A DNA stretch of 32,040 bases from Ferruginibacter sp. (GCA_025359625.1 JANYFT010000221.1:1-32040), one strand, 5' to 3'; shown: positions 16,520 through 25,528, numbered from the stretch's first letter. The notes: generated from the letters alone by a model not told the origin. Translations and numbers: made by a program.

Positions 16520-18043
16520 TTAGTGTTTAAAATGGCGCAAACCTGTTATGACCATTGCCAGGTTATTTTGTTTGCAATATTCAATGGAATCTTTATCACG
16601 GATAGAACCGCCCGGTTGTATAAACGAAGCAATGCCCGCAGCATGGGCAATTTTTACACAATCATCAAAGGGGAAAAATGCATCACTTGCCAATGCTGCC
16701 CCGGTTAAATCAAAATTAAATTGTTTTGCTTTTTCTATTGACTGGCGTAAAGAATCTATCCTTGATGTTTGACCGCAGCCTTTACCGATTAGTTGCTTAT
16801 TTTTTACCAAAGCAATGGAATTGCTTTTTAAATGTTTGGCTACAAGGTTGGCAAAGGCAAGATCTTCCTTTTCAGTAGCGGTTGTTTCTCTTCCACCTGC
16901 TTCTTTCCATTCGGTAAAGTTTCCTGCATCATTTTGTTGAGTGAGTGTTCCGTTTAATACGGACTTAAACTGATGTGTAGCCTTTAATGCCTTTTTTTGA
17001 ACCAGTAAAATGCGATTCTTTTTTGTTTGTAGAATTTCCAAAGCATCTGCATTAAAGGAAGGTGCAATTAATACTTCAAAAAATATTTCATTAATGGCTT
17101 CAGCCGTTGCTTTATCAATGGCTTCATTGCAAATAAGTACGCCCCCAAACGCACTTTCCGGATCACCCGCCAGTGCAGCATCCCATGCTTCTTTAACCGT
17201 TGGCCTTGATGCGATACCGCATGGATTGGTGTGTTTAATGATGGCGAAAATAGCCTCTCCTTTTGGAAGATTTACAGTAGTATCTGCTATCAGCTGTACT
17301 GCCGCATCTACATCTACCAAATTATTATAAGATAATTCTTTGCCATGCAGCTTATCAAAAATTTCATCCTGGTTGCCGTAAAAAATGCCCTGCTGGTGTG
17401 GGTTTTCGCCATAACGCAAAACGGTTTTTGTTTTATCAAATGGATTGGCAAAATCAGTCTGGTTAAAATAATTGGAAATAGCAAGGTCATATCCGGTACA
17501 TACATCAAATGCCTTGATGGCAAAACTGCGGCGTTGTTCTAAAGTAGTTTCGCCTTGCTGATCTTTTAATATTTGTTCCAGTAATGTGTAATCTTTTTTT
17601 GCAGCAATCACCACTACATCCTTATGATTTTTTGCAGCTCCCCTTATCATTGAGGGTCCGCCAATATCAATCTTTTCGATGATCAGTTTTTCGTCTGTGG
17701 TTGATTTTACAGTTTCTTCAAAAGGATACAGATCAACAATCACCAGATCAAGTTCGGGGATATTGTATTGCTTCATTTCCTGCACATGGGTGGCATCATC
17801 CCTTTTAGCCAATATGCCCCCAAATACAGATGGATGCAGCGTTTTGACCCTGCCACCCAAAATAGATGGATAGGTAGTTAATGATTCAACAGGTATGCAG
17901 GGAATATTCAAATCTTCAATAAATTTTTGAGTGCCGCCGGTAGAATAAATTGTTATGCCCAGTTGGTGTAACTCTTTTATAATATTTTCTAACCCATCTT
18001 TATAAAAAACGGAAATAAGTGTTGATTGAATTTTTTTGTTCAT
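16520..18043 (-). CDS. purH: Bifunctional AICAR formyltransferase / IMP cyclohydrolase
   Basis: Catalyses the last two steps of IMP synthesis in the cytoplasm. The 507 residues are the usual length for bacterial PurH. The N-terminal cyclohydrolase (MGS-like) domain shows STGGTQKFI, LGGRVKTLHPSVFGGIL and DLYPFEETV. The formyltransferase domain shows LRYGENPHQQGIFY, YNNLVDVDAA, the catalytic KHTNPCGIA, GDPESAFGG, SDAFFPFDD, IQPGGSIRD and the family-typical ending TGLRHFKH. All key motifs are present, so it should be active. A -7 box lies at 18105-18112. The EamA exporter follows downstream. Confidence 0.98.
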   Translation of the reverse strand: MNKKIQSTLISVFYKDGLENIIKELHQLGITIYSTGGTQKFIEDLNIPCIPVESLTTYPSILGGRVKTLHPSVFGGILAKRDDATHVQEMKQYNIPELDLVIVDLYPFEETVKSTTDEKLIIEKIDIGGPSMIRGAAKNHKDVVVIAAKKDYTLLEQILKDQQGETTLEQRRSFAIKAFDVCTGYDLAISNYFNQTDFANPFDKTKTVLRYGENPHQQGIFYGNQDEIFDKLHGKELSYNNLVDVDAAVQLIADTTVNLPKGEAIFAIIKHTNPCGIASRPTVKEAWDAALAGDPESAFGGVLICNEAIDKATAEAINEIFFEVLIAPSFNADALEILQTKKNRILLVQKKALKATHQFKSVLNGTLTQQNDAGNFTEWKEAGGRETTATEKEDLAFANLVAKHLKSNSIALVKNKQLIGKGCGQTSRIDSLRQSIEKAKQFNFDLTGAALASDAFFPFDDCVKIAHAAGIASFIQPGGSIRDKDSIEYCKQNNLAMVITGLRHFKH

Positions 18044-18104
18044 GTTTTTTGGTTAATGAGATCGCTCTAAGAAAGTTTACAACCCTGTTTTTTTAATAAT
18101 GCCG

Positions 18105-18112
18105 CAAATTTA
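18105..18112 (-). promoter_or_regulatory. -7 promoter element for purH
   Basis: Read on the minus strand this is TAAATTTG, a full match to TAnnTTTG, about 60 nt upstream of the purH ATG. No TTG at the -33 distance. The rest of the 18044-18245 gap shows no gene; a T-rich run on the minus strand (18215-18222) may end the ompA-like transcript, without a convincing hairpin. Confidence 0.45.
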
Positions 18113-18245
18113 GGATTTTTTACTGGTGGTAAATATTGATGTTTTAATCGTATTACAAACAAGATGTAAACAAGCTATCACAAAAGATAGGTTTTTGAAA
18201 AGATCAAAGGGTAAAAAAATGAGGCCTGCCTGTAATACTAAAGCA

Positions 18246-19187
18246 TCAATGCCGTATCAGCAATATTTCAGCTCTTGAATTCCTTACTATTTCTTGCGGG
18301 TTTCTGCCTGCATTTAATACTTTCAATTTGCCAAAGCCTTTTGCAGATGCTATTTTTTCTGCGGCAACACCACGGCTTAGCAGGTATCGCCTTACAATAT
18401 CTGCCCGTTCGTTTGCCAGCCGGTTGCAAACCGAATTGACACCTTCTGTTTTATGTGCATATCCGGCTACAGTTATTGAAACAGAAGGGTCGTTTAATAA
18501 AATATTTTTAACACTATCAAGCACGGCATAGGTTGCCGAATACAGGGAATATTGTTGTGGTTGAAAGGGCACAATGATGGCATTTTTATCCGGGCAGCCA
18601 TGGTTAATTTTTCCTCCATATTCATTGGGGCATTCATCATCTTCATCGGCAATACCATCTTCATCCATATCATGCATTGTTAACGGTGGTGGCGGCAAAG
18701 GATAATTGAGCGTTATTTCGGCCCGGCAATTATAACGGAGTATTGCTGCATTGGTTTTACGGTGTATTGATCTTACATTACCCCATCCCTTTAATGAAAT
18801 TATCCTGCTGCTGTCAACCCCCCTTCCCAATACATAATCTCTTATTACCAATGCCCTGTTGAGAGACAAATAATAGCAAATTGAATCGCTGCCTTCATCC
18901 ACATGTGCATAGCCATTGATGGAAAGAATTATAGAATCATTTGTGAGCAAGATGGCAATTACACTATCAATAGCTTTAAAAGTAAACGGCTGATATAATG
19001 CTGACTGCTTATATTCAAAAGGTATAACAACTGTGTCTGTTTTAAATTTGGGAAAGCTATCAACAAAATTATCTGAACAGAATTTTATGACATTCCTGTT
19101 TTTCAACCTTATGGTTGCATGAGCAGTAGAGAATAGATTGCCTGCAGATACAATGGAAAAACTAATGGCACAACATAAGAATACCAT
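18246..19187 (-). CDS. Protein with two OmpA-like domains joined by a TSP3-type linker
   Basis: A 313-residue protein from the ATG at 19187. A TTG at 19238 would add a basic n-region (CRNKFPKWK) and give a better signal peptide, so the true start is uncertain; both place a hydrophobic VFLCCAISFSIVSA segment first. Domain 1 (about 53-160) and domain 2 (204-313) are both OmpA C-terminal-like, with LSLNRALVIRDYVLGRGV and LANERADIVRRYLLSRGV at equivalent places. Between them is a Pro-rich stretch and an Asp-rich thrombospondin-type-3 calcium-binding motif (DMDEDGIADEDDECP). The conserved Arg is kept (111 and 261), but the Asp that contacts diaminopimelate in OmpA is His in both copies (95 and 245). 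It is probably periplasmic. It is the last gene of a same-strand run after comEC. Confidence 0.85.
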   Translation of the reverse strand: MVFLCCAISFSIVSAGNLFSTAHATIRLKNRNVIKFCSDNFVDSFPKFKTDTVVIPFEYKQSALYQPFTFKAIDSVIAILLTNDSIILSINGYAHVDEGSDSICYYLSLNRALVIRDYVLGRGVDSSRIISLKGWGNVRSIHRKTNAAILRYNCRAEITLNYPLPPPPLTMHDMDEDGIADEDDECPNEYGGKINHGCPDKNAIIVPFQPQQYSLYSATYAVLDSVKNILLNDPSVSITVAGYAHKTEGVNSVCNRLANERADIVRRYLLSRGVAAEKIASAKGFGKLKVLNAGRNPQEIVRNSRAEILLIRH

Positions 19188-19281
19188 TAACAGTATTATT
19201 TTCCATTTCGGAAATTTATTGCGGCAAAGAGGTATCAACTGTTTAATAAAATAATTATTGAAAAAAATTACAATGACCAAC

Positions 19282-21387
19282 TCACATGCCAATGTCACAA
19301 ACAAAAGCCCCTTCAGCAGGTATTGAATGGAAGTTTAAATGTAGTGTTTTGCAATCTTTTTGCCACTGACCAATTTTCCACAAACTGTTAGAAGCATCAA
19401 AAATGTATTGCTTGCAATTAAAAATACTTGTTAGTTGGGCCATAGAGAGCTTGGGGCTTTTGGAGATAATGATCATATCCACATCAATTTTTTGTTGAAC
19501 CGGTACAAATTGGAGTGACTTATCAATCACCATCACTTTTTTATTGCCCATTTGGTAAAACAGCTGTTGTTGAAAAACAGTGGCCATTGTATCTACCCGT
19601 TTATTTAATTGCAGCGCTATACGTGCAGGCTTTAAGTGAAAATTTTGCAATACGCCATCTACCAACAAAATACTGTCACCACAAAAAAGATAATTATTGC
19701 CGGATACAAAATCAATGGCCTGGTGTTGAGGTATATTGTAAACAATGATCTTCTGCTGGTTTTTTATTTGCCAATTGCCATATGCCTGTAACAGTGTAAA
19801 GCCAAACAGACAAAACATCGCAAGGCGAATTGCATTTTTATTTTTCTTCAGCAACCATATACCTATGCCAATTACAACTGCATATAGCAGCCATGTAGTT
19901 GCTACTGTGGATGGAATGTTATCCCACACGGCAAAAGATATATGGCTAACCCAAAGGATGATCTTGTTCATACTCCACACCATCCAGCCAACAATTTTGC
20001 CAAGATAATTACCCACAAAAGGAATCCATGAAAAAGCTACCAGGCCTATCTCTGCAAAAAGGATGACGCTTGATAATGGAACTGCTATAATATTGGTGAT
20101 AAGAAACAAGTTGGGAAACTGGTGAAAATAATAAATACAGATAGGAAAAGTAAGTATCTGTGCTGATAAAGAAATAGCCATCAGCTTCCATACTTCGTTT
20201 ACCCCTTTATTTTTAATATACAGCCAGCTATAAATAGATTTTTGAAAAATGATAATACTTACTACCGCCAGGTACGATAATTGAAAACCAACATCCCATA
20301 AAAAATATGGATTGTAACACAACATTACAAAGGCCGAAGCGGCCAGTGAATTATAAATGGAAGATTGCTTTGATAAGTTTTTTCCTACGGCAATAAAAGT
20401 AAACATCACGGCAGAGCGCAATACAGATGCGGCCGCACCAGTCAATAATGAAAACAACCAAAGGCAACTTAATATCAATACAACCTGTATTATTTTTAAT
20501 TTATTGATGAGAGGTATCCTGGCAAACAGCCATACCAGCAAACCATAAATTAGCGCCAGGTGCATCCCGGAAATAGCAATGATATGAACTACGCCAGTAT
20601 TGCTGTAAGCCTGCACCAGGTCCTTATCAAGATCATTGGTATAGCCAATCAATAACGCTTCTGCAATGCCCAGCTCATCTTTGCTGGCCGGTATATTTTT
20701 TTGTAAAATGGATAAGATATTTTCTCTTGATTGGAAGATGAATTTTTTAAACCGGTTTACATTTTTTTCTTCCAGTTTTACCCAGTCCTTTTGTTTTAAA
20801 AATACATTGTGAAACGTGGATTGAAATGCAGCATAACGCTGGTAATTAAATGCCCCCGGATTGCCGGAATTTTTGATGCGTTGTAAATTTTTATTGATAA
20901 GGATTTTATCACCGTATTGCAATGGTGGCTGAAGGGAATCTTTGGAAAAATACAACAATACCTTTCCGGTACAACTAATCTGCAAATCATTATGCATCAA
21001 TGATTCCACATACCCATCTGCTTTAAATGATTTTGATTTTTCGATCAACGGTTCATCAATCCGCACAAGCAAAAAATCGCTGTCATGATAATATTGCCCA
21101 AACCAGCTACTGGTATGCTGTATATCTTTTTGCCAGGTGATGATCAGTCCAAAACTTATCAGCAATAAATTTAAAATAATGGCCTGTAAGGACTGTAGTT
21201 TAAACCTTACTGCAATGGGAAATAAAAAGAATAATAAATAAGCAATGGTGAAGCTTATGGCACCAACTATACAAATGGCGACCGAAAATTGCAGGTACCA
21301 CTGCAACAGGATTCCTGCCACCAAAGGCAATAGCAGCCTGATAAACGGGGCCTTTTTCCAAACGGGTAAATCAAATGGTTTTGACAT
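19282..21387 (-). CDS. comEC: ComEC/Rec2 family DNA-uptake channel protein
   Basis: A 701-residue polytopic inner-membrane protein. It has two or three N-terminal helices, a soluble OB-like (DUF4131) region at about 95-190 with the GNPGAFNYQRY motif, and then the Competence domain with GVVHIIAISGMHLALIYGL, LTGAAASVLRSAVMF and YNPYFLWDVGFQLSYLAV. It forms the channel for single-stranded DNA entry in natural transformation. The C-terminal part (about 530-701) stands where the metallo-beta-lactamase domain lies in longer homologs, but no HxHxDH motif is present, so nuclease activity from this part is unlikely. It starts 37 bp after the second Uma2 gene on the same strand. No other competence gene is in the window. 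Confidence 0.93.
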   Translation of the reverse strand: MSKPFDLPVWKKAPFIRLLLPLVAGILLQWYLQFSVAICIVGAISFTIAYLLFFLFPIAVRFKLQSLQAIILNLLLISFGLIITWQKDIQHTSSWFGQYYHDSDFLLVRIDEPLIEKSKSFKADGYVESLMHNDLQISCTGKVLLYFSKDSLQPPLQYGDKILINKNLQRIKNSGNPGAFNYQRYAAFQSTFHNVFLKQKDWVKLEEKNVNRFKKFIFQSRENILSILQKNIPASKDELGIAEALLIGYTNDLDKDLVQAYSNTGVVHIIAISGMHLALIYGLLVWLFARIPLINKLKIIQVVLILSCLWLFSLLTGAAASVLRSAVMFTFIAVGKNLSKQSSIYNSLAASAFVMLCYNPYFLWDVGFQLSYLAVVSIIIFQKSIYSWLYIKNKGVNEVWKLMAISLSAQILTFPICIYYFHQFPNLFLITNIIAVPLSSVILFAEIGLVAFSWIPFVGNYLGKIVGWMVWSMNKIILWVSHISFAVWDNIPSTVATTWLLYAVVIGIGIWLLKKNKNAIRLAMFCLFGFTLLQAYGNWQIKNQQKIIVYNIPQHQAIDFVSGNNYLFCGDSILLVDGVLQNFHLKPARIALQLNKRVDTMATVFQQQLFYQMGNKKVMVIDKSLQFVPVQQKIDVDMIIISKSPKLSMAQLTSIFNCKQYIFDASNSLWKIGQWQKDCKTLHLNFHSIPAEGAFVCDIGM

Positions 21388-21424
21388 ACTTCAAGATACC
21401 TATAAAAAAGTTAGTATGAAAGTG

Positions 21425-22021
21425 CTATTGAAGTATTTGAAGATCCAGCTCAAATCCTGGCAAGATGATTTCTCCGGAAAGTTTATTTGTAAATCCCTGG
21501 ATAAGTTCTATGCTATTATCAGCTCTATAAATAAACACCTGCTTATTTTCAGGATTAATAAGCCAGGCTAAACTGGCTCCATTTTCAATCCATTTCAGCA
21601 TCTTATTTTTCAGCTGTTTTAAATTATCAGACGGGCTTTTTAATTCTACAATAAAATCTGGGCACAAAGGAGCAAATTTATTTTTCTCTTCCTCTGTAAG
21701 TAGATTTATTTTTTCATTACTTACCCAAGCGGCATCTGGTGAGAAAAGAGCTTCATCAGGCAATAGAAATCCAGTAGAAGAATCAAAGACCTCACCGGTT
21801 TTAGATTTCCTGTTCCAAAGACTTAATTCCGTAATAATATTTGTATTGAATTTTCCGGTATAAAATCCTGTGGGTGCCATTATGTATATTTGTTTGGTAT
21901 GATCCCTCTCCAATTTTAAATCAGGATTTTGCTGACAAAAATTAAAAAATTCTTCATCAGACATATCATCATGAAGGAAACCTTTTACATCTGCTATAAA
22001 GTTTTCAATCTGCAATTTCAT
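21425..22021 (-). CDS. Uma2 family (DUF820) restriction-endonuclease-fold protein, second copy
   Basis: A 198-residue protein; the ATG at 22021 is preferred to a TTG two codons upstream because that TTG would lie inside the promoter box. It has Uma2 marks with a full PD-(D/E)xK set: FSPDAAWV with Asp96, CPDFIVELKSPSD with Glu126 and Lys128, then a helix LKNKMLKWIENGASLAWLI and NPENKQVFIYR. It differs strongly from the first Uma2 (longer N-terminus, ELK instead of EVL), so it is not a recent duplicate. It lies 22 bp downstream of carB and 37 bp upstream of comEC on the same strand, yet has its own promoter-like sequence. The function of the family is not established. Confidence 0.88.
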   Translation of the reverse strand: MKLQIENFIADVKGFLHDDMSDEEFFNFCQQNPDLKLERDHTKQIYIMAPTGFYTGKFNTNIITELSLWNRKSKTGEVFDSSTGFLLPDEALFSPDAAWVSNEKINLLTEEEKNKFAPLCPDFIVELKSPSDNLKQLKNKMLKWIENGASLAWLINPENKQVFIYRADNSIELIQGFTNKLSGEIILPGFELDLQILQ

Positions 22022-22024
22022 ACC

Positions 22025-22056
22025 CAAATATAAAAAAAATAAACTACTTGCTCAAA
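22025..22056 (-). promoter_or_regulatory. Complete Bacteroidota-type promoter for the second Uma2 gene
   Basis: On the minus strand: TTTG (22053-22056), a 20-bp spacer, then TATATTTG (22025-22032). Both match the -33 (TTG) and -7 (TAnnTTTG) consensus. The -33 part lies inside the last carB codons. The -7 box ends 3 nt before the ATG. Confidence 0.65.
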
Positions 22057-24896
22057 TGCATGCTACGCTCCTTGTACAACTGCCTGAAATAAGGGTCACG
22101 CAGATCTTTTATAAACCGAATAGCCTCACCGGTGCTTTTCATTTCGGGGCCTAACTCTTTGCTTACACCGGGGAATTTATTGAAAGAGAAAACCGGTTCT
22201 TTAATAGCGAACCCTTGTAGTTTTTTCTCGTAGGTAAAGTCTTTTAATTTGTTTACCCCGAGCATAATTTTAGTGGCAATATTTAAATAAGGTATCTGGT
22301 ATGCTTTCGCAATAAACGGTGTAGTACGACTGGCCCTTGGGTTTGCTTCTATCACAAATACATTACCATCTTTAATTGCAAATTGAATGTTGATAAGTCC
22401 TTTTATTTTTAATGTTCTGGCTATCTTTTCTGCATAGTGTTCCATAGTGGTAACTACCAATGGCGACAGGTTGAACTGTGGCAGCACAGCATTGCTATCA
22501 CCGCTATGGATACCTGCCGGTTCAATATGTTCCATCACGCCCATGATGTGAAATTCTTCCCCATCAAAAATGGCATCTATCTCTGCCTCCTGGCAACGGT
22601 CTAAAAAATGATCAATTAAAATTTTGTTGCCTGGTAAATGTTTTATCAAACTTAAAATGCCTTTTTCAAGGTCTTCATCATTCAATACAATCCGCATACG
22701 CTGGCCGCCAATTACATAGCTTGGGCGAATTAAAACAGGGTAACCTACCTGCTTGGCCACTTCAATGGCTTCATCTGTGTTGTAAGCCGTGCCGTAATTT
22801 GGGTAAGGAATACCGAGCTCTTTCAGCGTATCACTAAACCTGCCCCTGTCTTCTGCAATATCCATACTGTCGAAGGAGGTGCCAATAATTTTTATGCCTT
22901 TTTCGTGTAATTTTTTTGCAAGCTTCAGTGCTGTTTGTCCACCCAATTGTACAATTACACCTTCAGGTTTTTCATGTTCAATGATTTCCCAAAGGTGTTC
23001 CCAAAACACGGGTTCAAAATATAATTTATCAGCAATATCAAAATCAGTAGAAACGGTTTCAGGATTACAGTTCACCATGATGGCTTCGTAGCCAGCTTCT
23101 TTTACCGCCAGTAAACCATGCACGCAACAGTAATCAAACTCAATGCCCTGGCCAATTCTGTTTGGGCCAGACCCCAATACTATGATTTTCTTTTTGTCAG
23201 ATAATTTAGATTCATTAGAAACGATTGCACCCTTTTCAGGTGATACAGCGGGGGATTTTTCAAACGTGGAATAGAAGTAAGGTGTTCTTGCTTCAAATTC
23301 TGCACTACAGGTATCTACCATTTTAAATACTCTTGTTAAGCCTATTTCCTTTCTGTGGTTATAAATAATTTCCGCATCATCTTCCTTCATTATGCGAACA
23401 ATTTGTTCATCACTAAAGCCTAAAAATTTAGCCTGTGTTAACAGTTCATCCGGTAATGTTTTCAGGTCATATTTAGCAATCTCATTTTCGCAATCACATA
23501 TCTTTTGTATCTGGTAAATAAACCACCTGTCAATACCGGTGCTTTCGCAAATACGTTTTACGCTGGCACCTGCCATCAGCGCATCTTTTATACGGAATAC
23601 CCTGTCCCATTTTGGTATCTTGATGTACTCGATCAGTTCATCAGCATGCATCAAACTCTTGCCATAATAACCTAACCCAACTGCTTCATTCTCTAAACTC
23701 TGACAAGCTTTTTGTATCGCCTCTGCAAAGCTTCTGCCAATGGCCATCACCTCTCCCACACTCTTCATCTGAAAACCTAAGGTATCATTGGCACCTTTAA
23801 ATTTATCAAAATTCCAGCGGGGTATTTTTACAATTACATAATCAAGAGCAGGCTCAAAATAAGCAGAAGTAGATTGGGTGATCTGGTTTTTTAATTCATC
23901 CAAATTATAACCAATCGCAAGTTTAGCGGCAATTTTTGCAATGGGATAACCCGTAGCCTTGCTTGCCAATGCAGAGGAACGGCTAACCCTGGGGTTTATT
24001 TCCACCACAATCAAATCTTCTGTTTGCGGATTTAATGCAAACTGTACATTGCAACCACCTGCAAAATTGCCCAATGCCCTCATCATCCGGATAGCCGTGT
24101 TGCGCATCAACTGGTAAGCCGTATCGCTCAACGTCATTGCCGGCGCTACGGTTATGCTGTCGCCTGTGTGCACACCCATCGGATCAAAATTTTCTACCGC
24201 ACAAATAATTACTACGTTATCATTGTTATCTCTTAGCAGTTCCAGTTCAAATTCTTTCCATCCTAACACCGCCTTTTCTACCAGCACTTCATGAATAGGG
24301 CTTGCGGTTAAACCATTGTTCAACGCTTCATCCAAATCTTCTTTTTTAAATACAATACTACCGCCACTTCCACCTAAAGTAAACGAGGGGCGAATCACTA
24401 ATGGGAACCCTATTTCCTGTGCAAATTCTTTACCTTCCAAAAACGAATTGGCCGTTCTTGCCGGGCAAACAGGAATCTTCATTTCAATCATCCACTGACG
24501 GAATTTTTCCCTGTCTTCTGCCTTATCAATGGCTTTAATATCAACACCAATCAATCTTACACCAAATTTTTCCCAAACACCCAGTTCATCCGCTTCCTTA
24601 CAAAGGTTTAAAGCCGTTTGCCCTCCCATGGTTGGCAATACTGCATCTATTTTATTTTCTTCTAAAATCTGTTCAATGCTTTCAACAGTTAATGGCAGCA
24701 GGTACACCCTGTCGGCCATCATTGGGTCTGTCATAATCGTAGCCGGATTGCTGTTGATCAGTATCACCTTAATACCTTCTTCCCGTAAACTTCTGGCAGC
24801 TTGTGTACCGGAGTAATCAAATTCGCAGGCCTGTCCAATAACGATTGGTCCAGAGCCGATAATAAGTACTGATGTAATGGAATTGTCTTTTGGCAT
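22044..24896 (-). CDS. carB: Carbamoyl-phosphate synthase large subunit, without the C-terminal regulatory domain
   Basis: Makes carbamoyl phosphate from bicarbonate, ATP and the ammonia delivered by CarA, feeding pyrimidine and arginine synthesis. The ATG at 24896 is preferred to a start nine codons upstream because the protein then begins [20 protein letters not shown] as in homologs. Two synthetase halves are visible, each with its own N-terminal segment ([17 protein letters not shown] and [17 protein letters not shown]) and ATP-grasp domain ([22 protein letters not shown]). At 950 residues it is about 120 shorter than E. coli CarB: it ends some 25 residues after [10 protein letters not shown], so the MGS-like allosteric domain (UMP/ornithine control) is absent. 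carA is not in the window. A -7 box lies just upstream. Confidence 0.97.
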   Translation of the reverse strand: MPKDNSITSVLIIGSGPIVIGQACEFDYSGTQAARSLREEGIKVILINSNPATIMTDPMMADRVYLLPLTVESIEQILEENKIDAVLPTMGGQTALNLCKEADELGVWEKFGVRLIGVDIKAIDKAEDREKFRQWMIEMKIPVCPARTANSFLEGKEFAQEIGFPLVIRPSFTLGGSGGSIVFKKEDLDEALNNGLTASPIHEVLVEKAVLGWKEFELELLRDNNDNVVIICAVENFDPMGVHTGDSITVAPAMTLSDTAYQLMRNTAIRMMRALGNFAGGCNVQFALNPQTEDLIVVEINPRVSRSSALASKATGYPIAKIAAKLAIGYNLDELKNQITQSTSAYFEPALDYVIVKIPRWNFDKFKGANDTLGFQMKSVGEVMAIGRSFAEAIQKACQSLENEAVGLGYYGKSLMHADELIEYIKIPKWDRVFRIKDALMAGASVKRICESTGIDRWFIYQIQKICDCENEIAKYDLKTLPDELLTQAKFLGFSDEQIVRIMKEDDAEIIYNHRKEIGLTRVFKMVDTCSAEFEARTPYFYSTFEKSPAVSPEKGAIVSNESKLSDKKKIIVLGSGPNRIGQGIEFDYCCVHGLLAVKEAGYEAIMVNCNPETVSTDFDIADKLYFEPVFWEHLWEIIEHEKPEGVIVQLGGQTALKLAKKLHEKGIKIIGTSFDSMDIAEDRGRFSDTLKELGIPYPNYGTAYNTDEAIEVAKQVGYPVLIRPSYVIGGQRMRIVLNDEDLEKGILSLIKHLPGNKILIDHFLDRCQEAEIDAIFDGEEFHIMGVMEHIEPAGIHSGDSNAVLPQFNLSPLVVTTMEHYAEKIARTLKIKGLINIQFAIKDGNVFVIEANPRASRTTPFIAKAYQIPYLNIATKIMLGVNKLKDFTYEKKLQGFAIKEPVFSFNKFPGVSKELGPEMKSTGEAIRFIKDLRDPYFRQLYKERSMHLSK

Positions 24897-24920
24897 AATA
24901 TGTTGCCTTCTGTAGGCGTG

Positions 24921-24928
24921 CAAAAGTA
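24921..24928 (-). promoter_or_regulatory. -7 promoter element for carB
   Basis: Read on the minus strand this is TACTTTTG, a full match to TAnnTTTG, 24 nt upstream of the carB ATG, predicting a leader of about 20 nt. No TTG at the -33 distance is visible. Confidence 0.5.
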
Positions 24929-25030
24929 AGGGACTGAACGGAAAAAATGAAATGAGAAAAATTATAAATTGTTAGTGGTGAAAATGGCAGCGTTAATTTT
25001 TAAATAATTAGTATACCAGCTAATATTTTC

Positions 25031-25077
25031 ATAGCAGCATCCTTGTGTCACAATCCGTTCATCGGCAGTGCTGCTAT
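25031..25077. repeat. Inverted repeat with inner symmetries, unassigned
   Basis: ATAGCAGCA (25031-25039) pairs perfectly with TGCTGCTAT (25069-25077). Inside the 29-nt loop are a second dyad TTGTGTCACAA (25044-25054) and a small CCG/CGG hairpin (25055-25065). It lies in the 297-bp gene-free stretch between carB and the ytxH-like gene. It could be a small structured RNA, an operator or a transcript end. The rest of the gap is A/T-rich and shows no gene. Confidence 0.5.
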
Positions 25078-25133
25078 TTTGCTTTATTAAAACGTTTGTA
25101 ATTGCTAAGAATAATACATAAATAGAAATAAAT

Positions 25134-25171
25134 AGCCAGTTATTTAATTTATATACACCTGGCTAAATAAC
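25134..25171. repeat. Two overlapping, mutually exclusive inverted repeats after the ytxH-like gene
   Basis: AGCCAG (25134-25139) pairs with CTGGCT (25159-25164), and GTTATTTA (25139-25146) pairs with TAAATAAC (25164-25171); they share bases, so only one can form. They lie 23 nt beyond the ytxH-like stop. Read on the minus strand the first is followed by A/T-rich DNA, so it could serve as that gene's terminator. Confidence 0.35.
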
Positions 25172-25193
25172 ATTAAGACCGCAGTAAGGGGTT

Positions 25194-25490
25194 TTATGAG
25201 GGAGTAGTTGTGGTAGTGTCTTTTTTACCAAACAGGTCACTGATTGTTTTTTCAGCATCACCAAAATGTTCTTTAAAAGCATCAGCGCCTTTTGTCTTCA
25301 ATTCGTCAAAATAATCTTTGGCCTTATCAAACGCACCTTCTGCTTCGTCTTTCATTTTGTGTGCTTTGTCTTTTAGATCAGCGGCCAGTTTTTCCTTTTC
25401 TTCGGGTGTCATACTCATGTATTTTGCACCGGCTAAAGCAGCAGCAGCGCCTAATAAAAATGTAGCTATGTGTTTTGAATTTACGCTCAT
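25194..25490 (-). CDS. YtxH-like small membrane protein
   Basis: A 98-residue protein from the ATG at 25490, chosen because it gives a short polar N-terminus and then a Gly/Ala-rich helix (IATFLLGAAAALAGAKYM, about 8-25); a start at 25532 would add 14 unconserved residues. The rest is a charged amphipathic helix rich in Lys, Asp and Glu (DLKDKAHKMKDEAEGAFDKA), ending in a Thr-rich tail (DTTTTTPS). This layout is that of YtxH-domain proteins, general-stress small proteins of unknown mechanism. The gene is divergent from the M23 peptidase gene, with 56 bp between the starts. Precise function unknown. Confidence 0.78.
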   Translation of the reverse strand: MSVNSKHIATFLLGAAAALAGAKYMSMTPEEKEKLAADLKDKAHKMKDEAEGAFDKAKDYFDELKTKGADAFKEHFGDAEKTISDLFGKKDTTTTTPS

Positions 25491-25520
25491 GGTAAAAAGT
25501 TTTGATGTTGATAATACAAT

Positions 25521-25528
25521 TAAATTTG
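25521..25528 (+). promoter_or_regulatory. -7 promoter element for the M23 peptidase gene
   Basis: TAAATTTG matches TAnnTTTG, 18 nt upstream of the ATG at 25547. A TTTG at 25501-25504 lies 16 bp upstream, slightly closer than usual for a -33 element. Confidence 0.5.

Noticed and set aside
16106-16530. Plus-strand frames opposite the EamA transporter
   Set aside because: Antisense to a transporter with ten predicted helices; translations look random.
13528-22021. The two Uma2 genes as a recent duplication or mobile unit
   Set aside because: The proteins differ in length, N-terminus and active-site spacing, no flanking repeats are seen, and no transposase or integrase is nearby.
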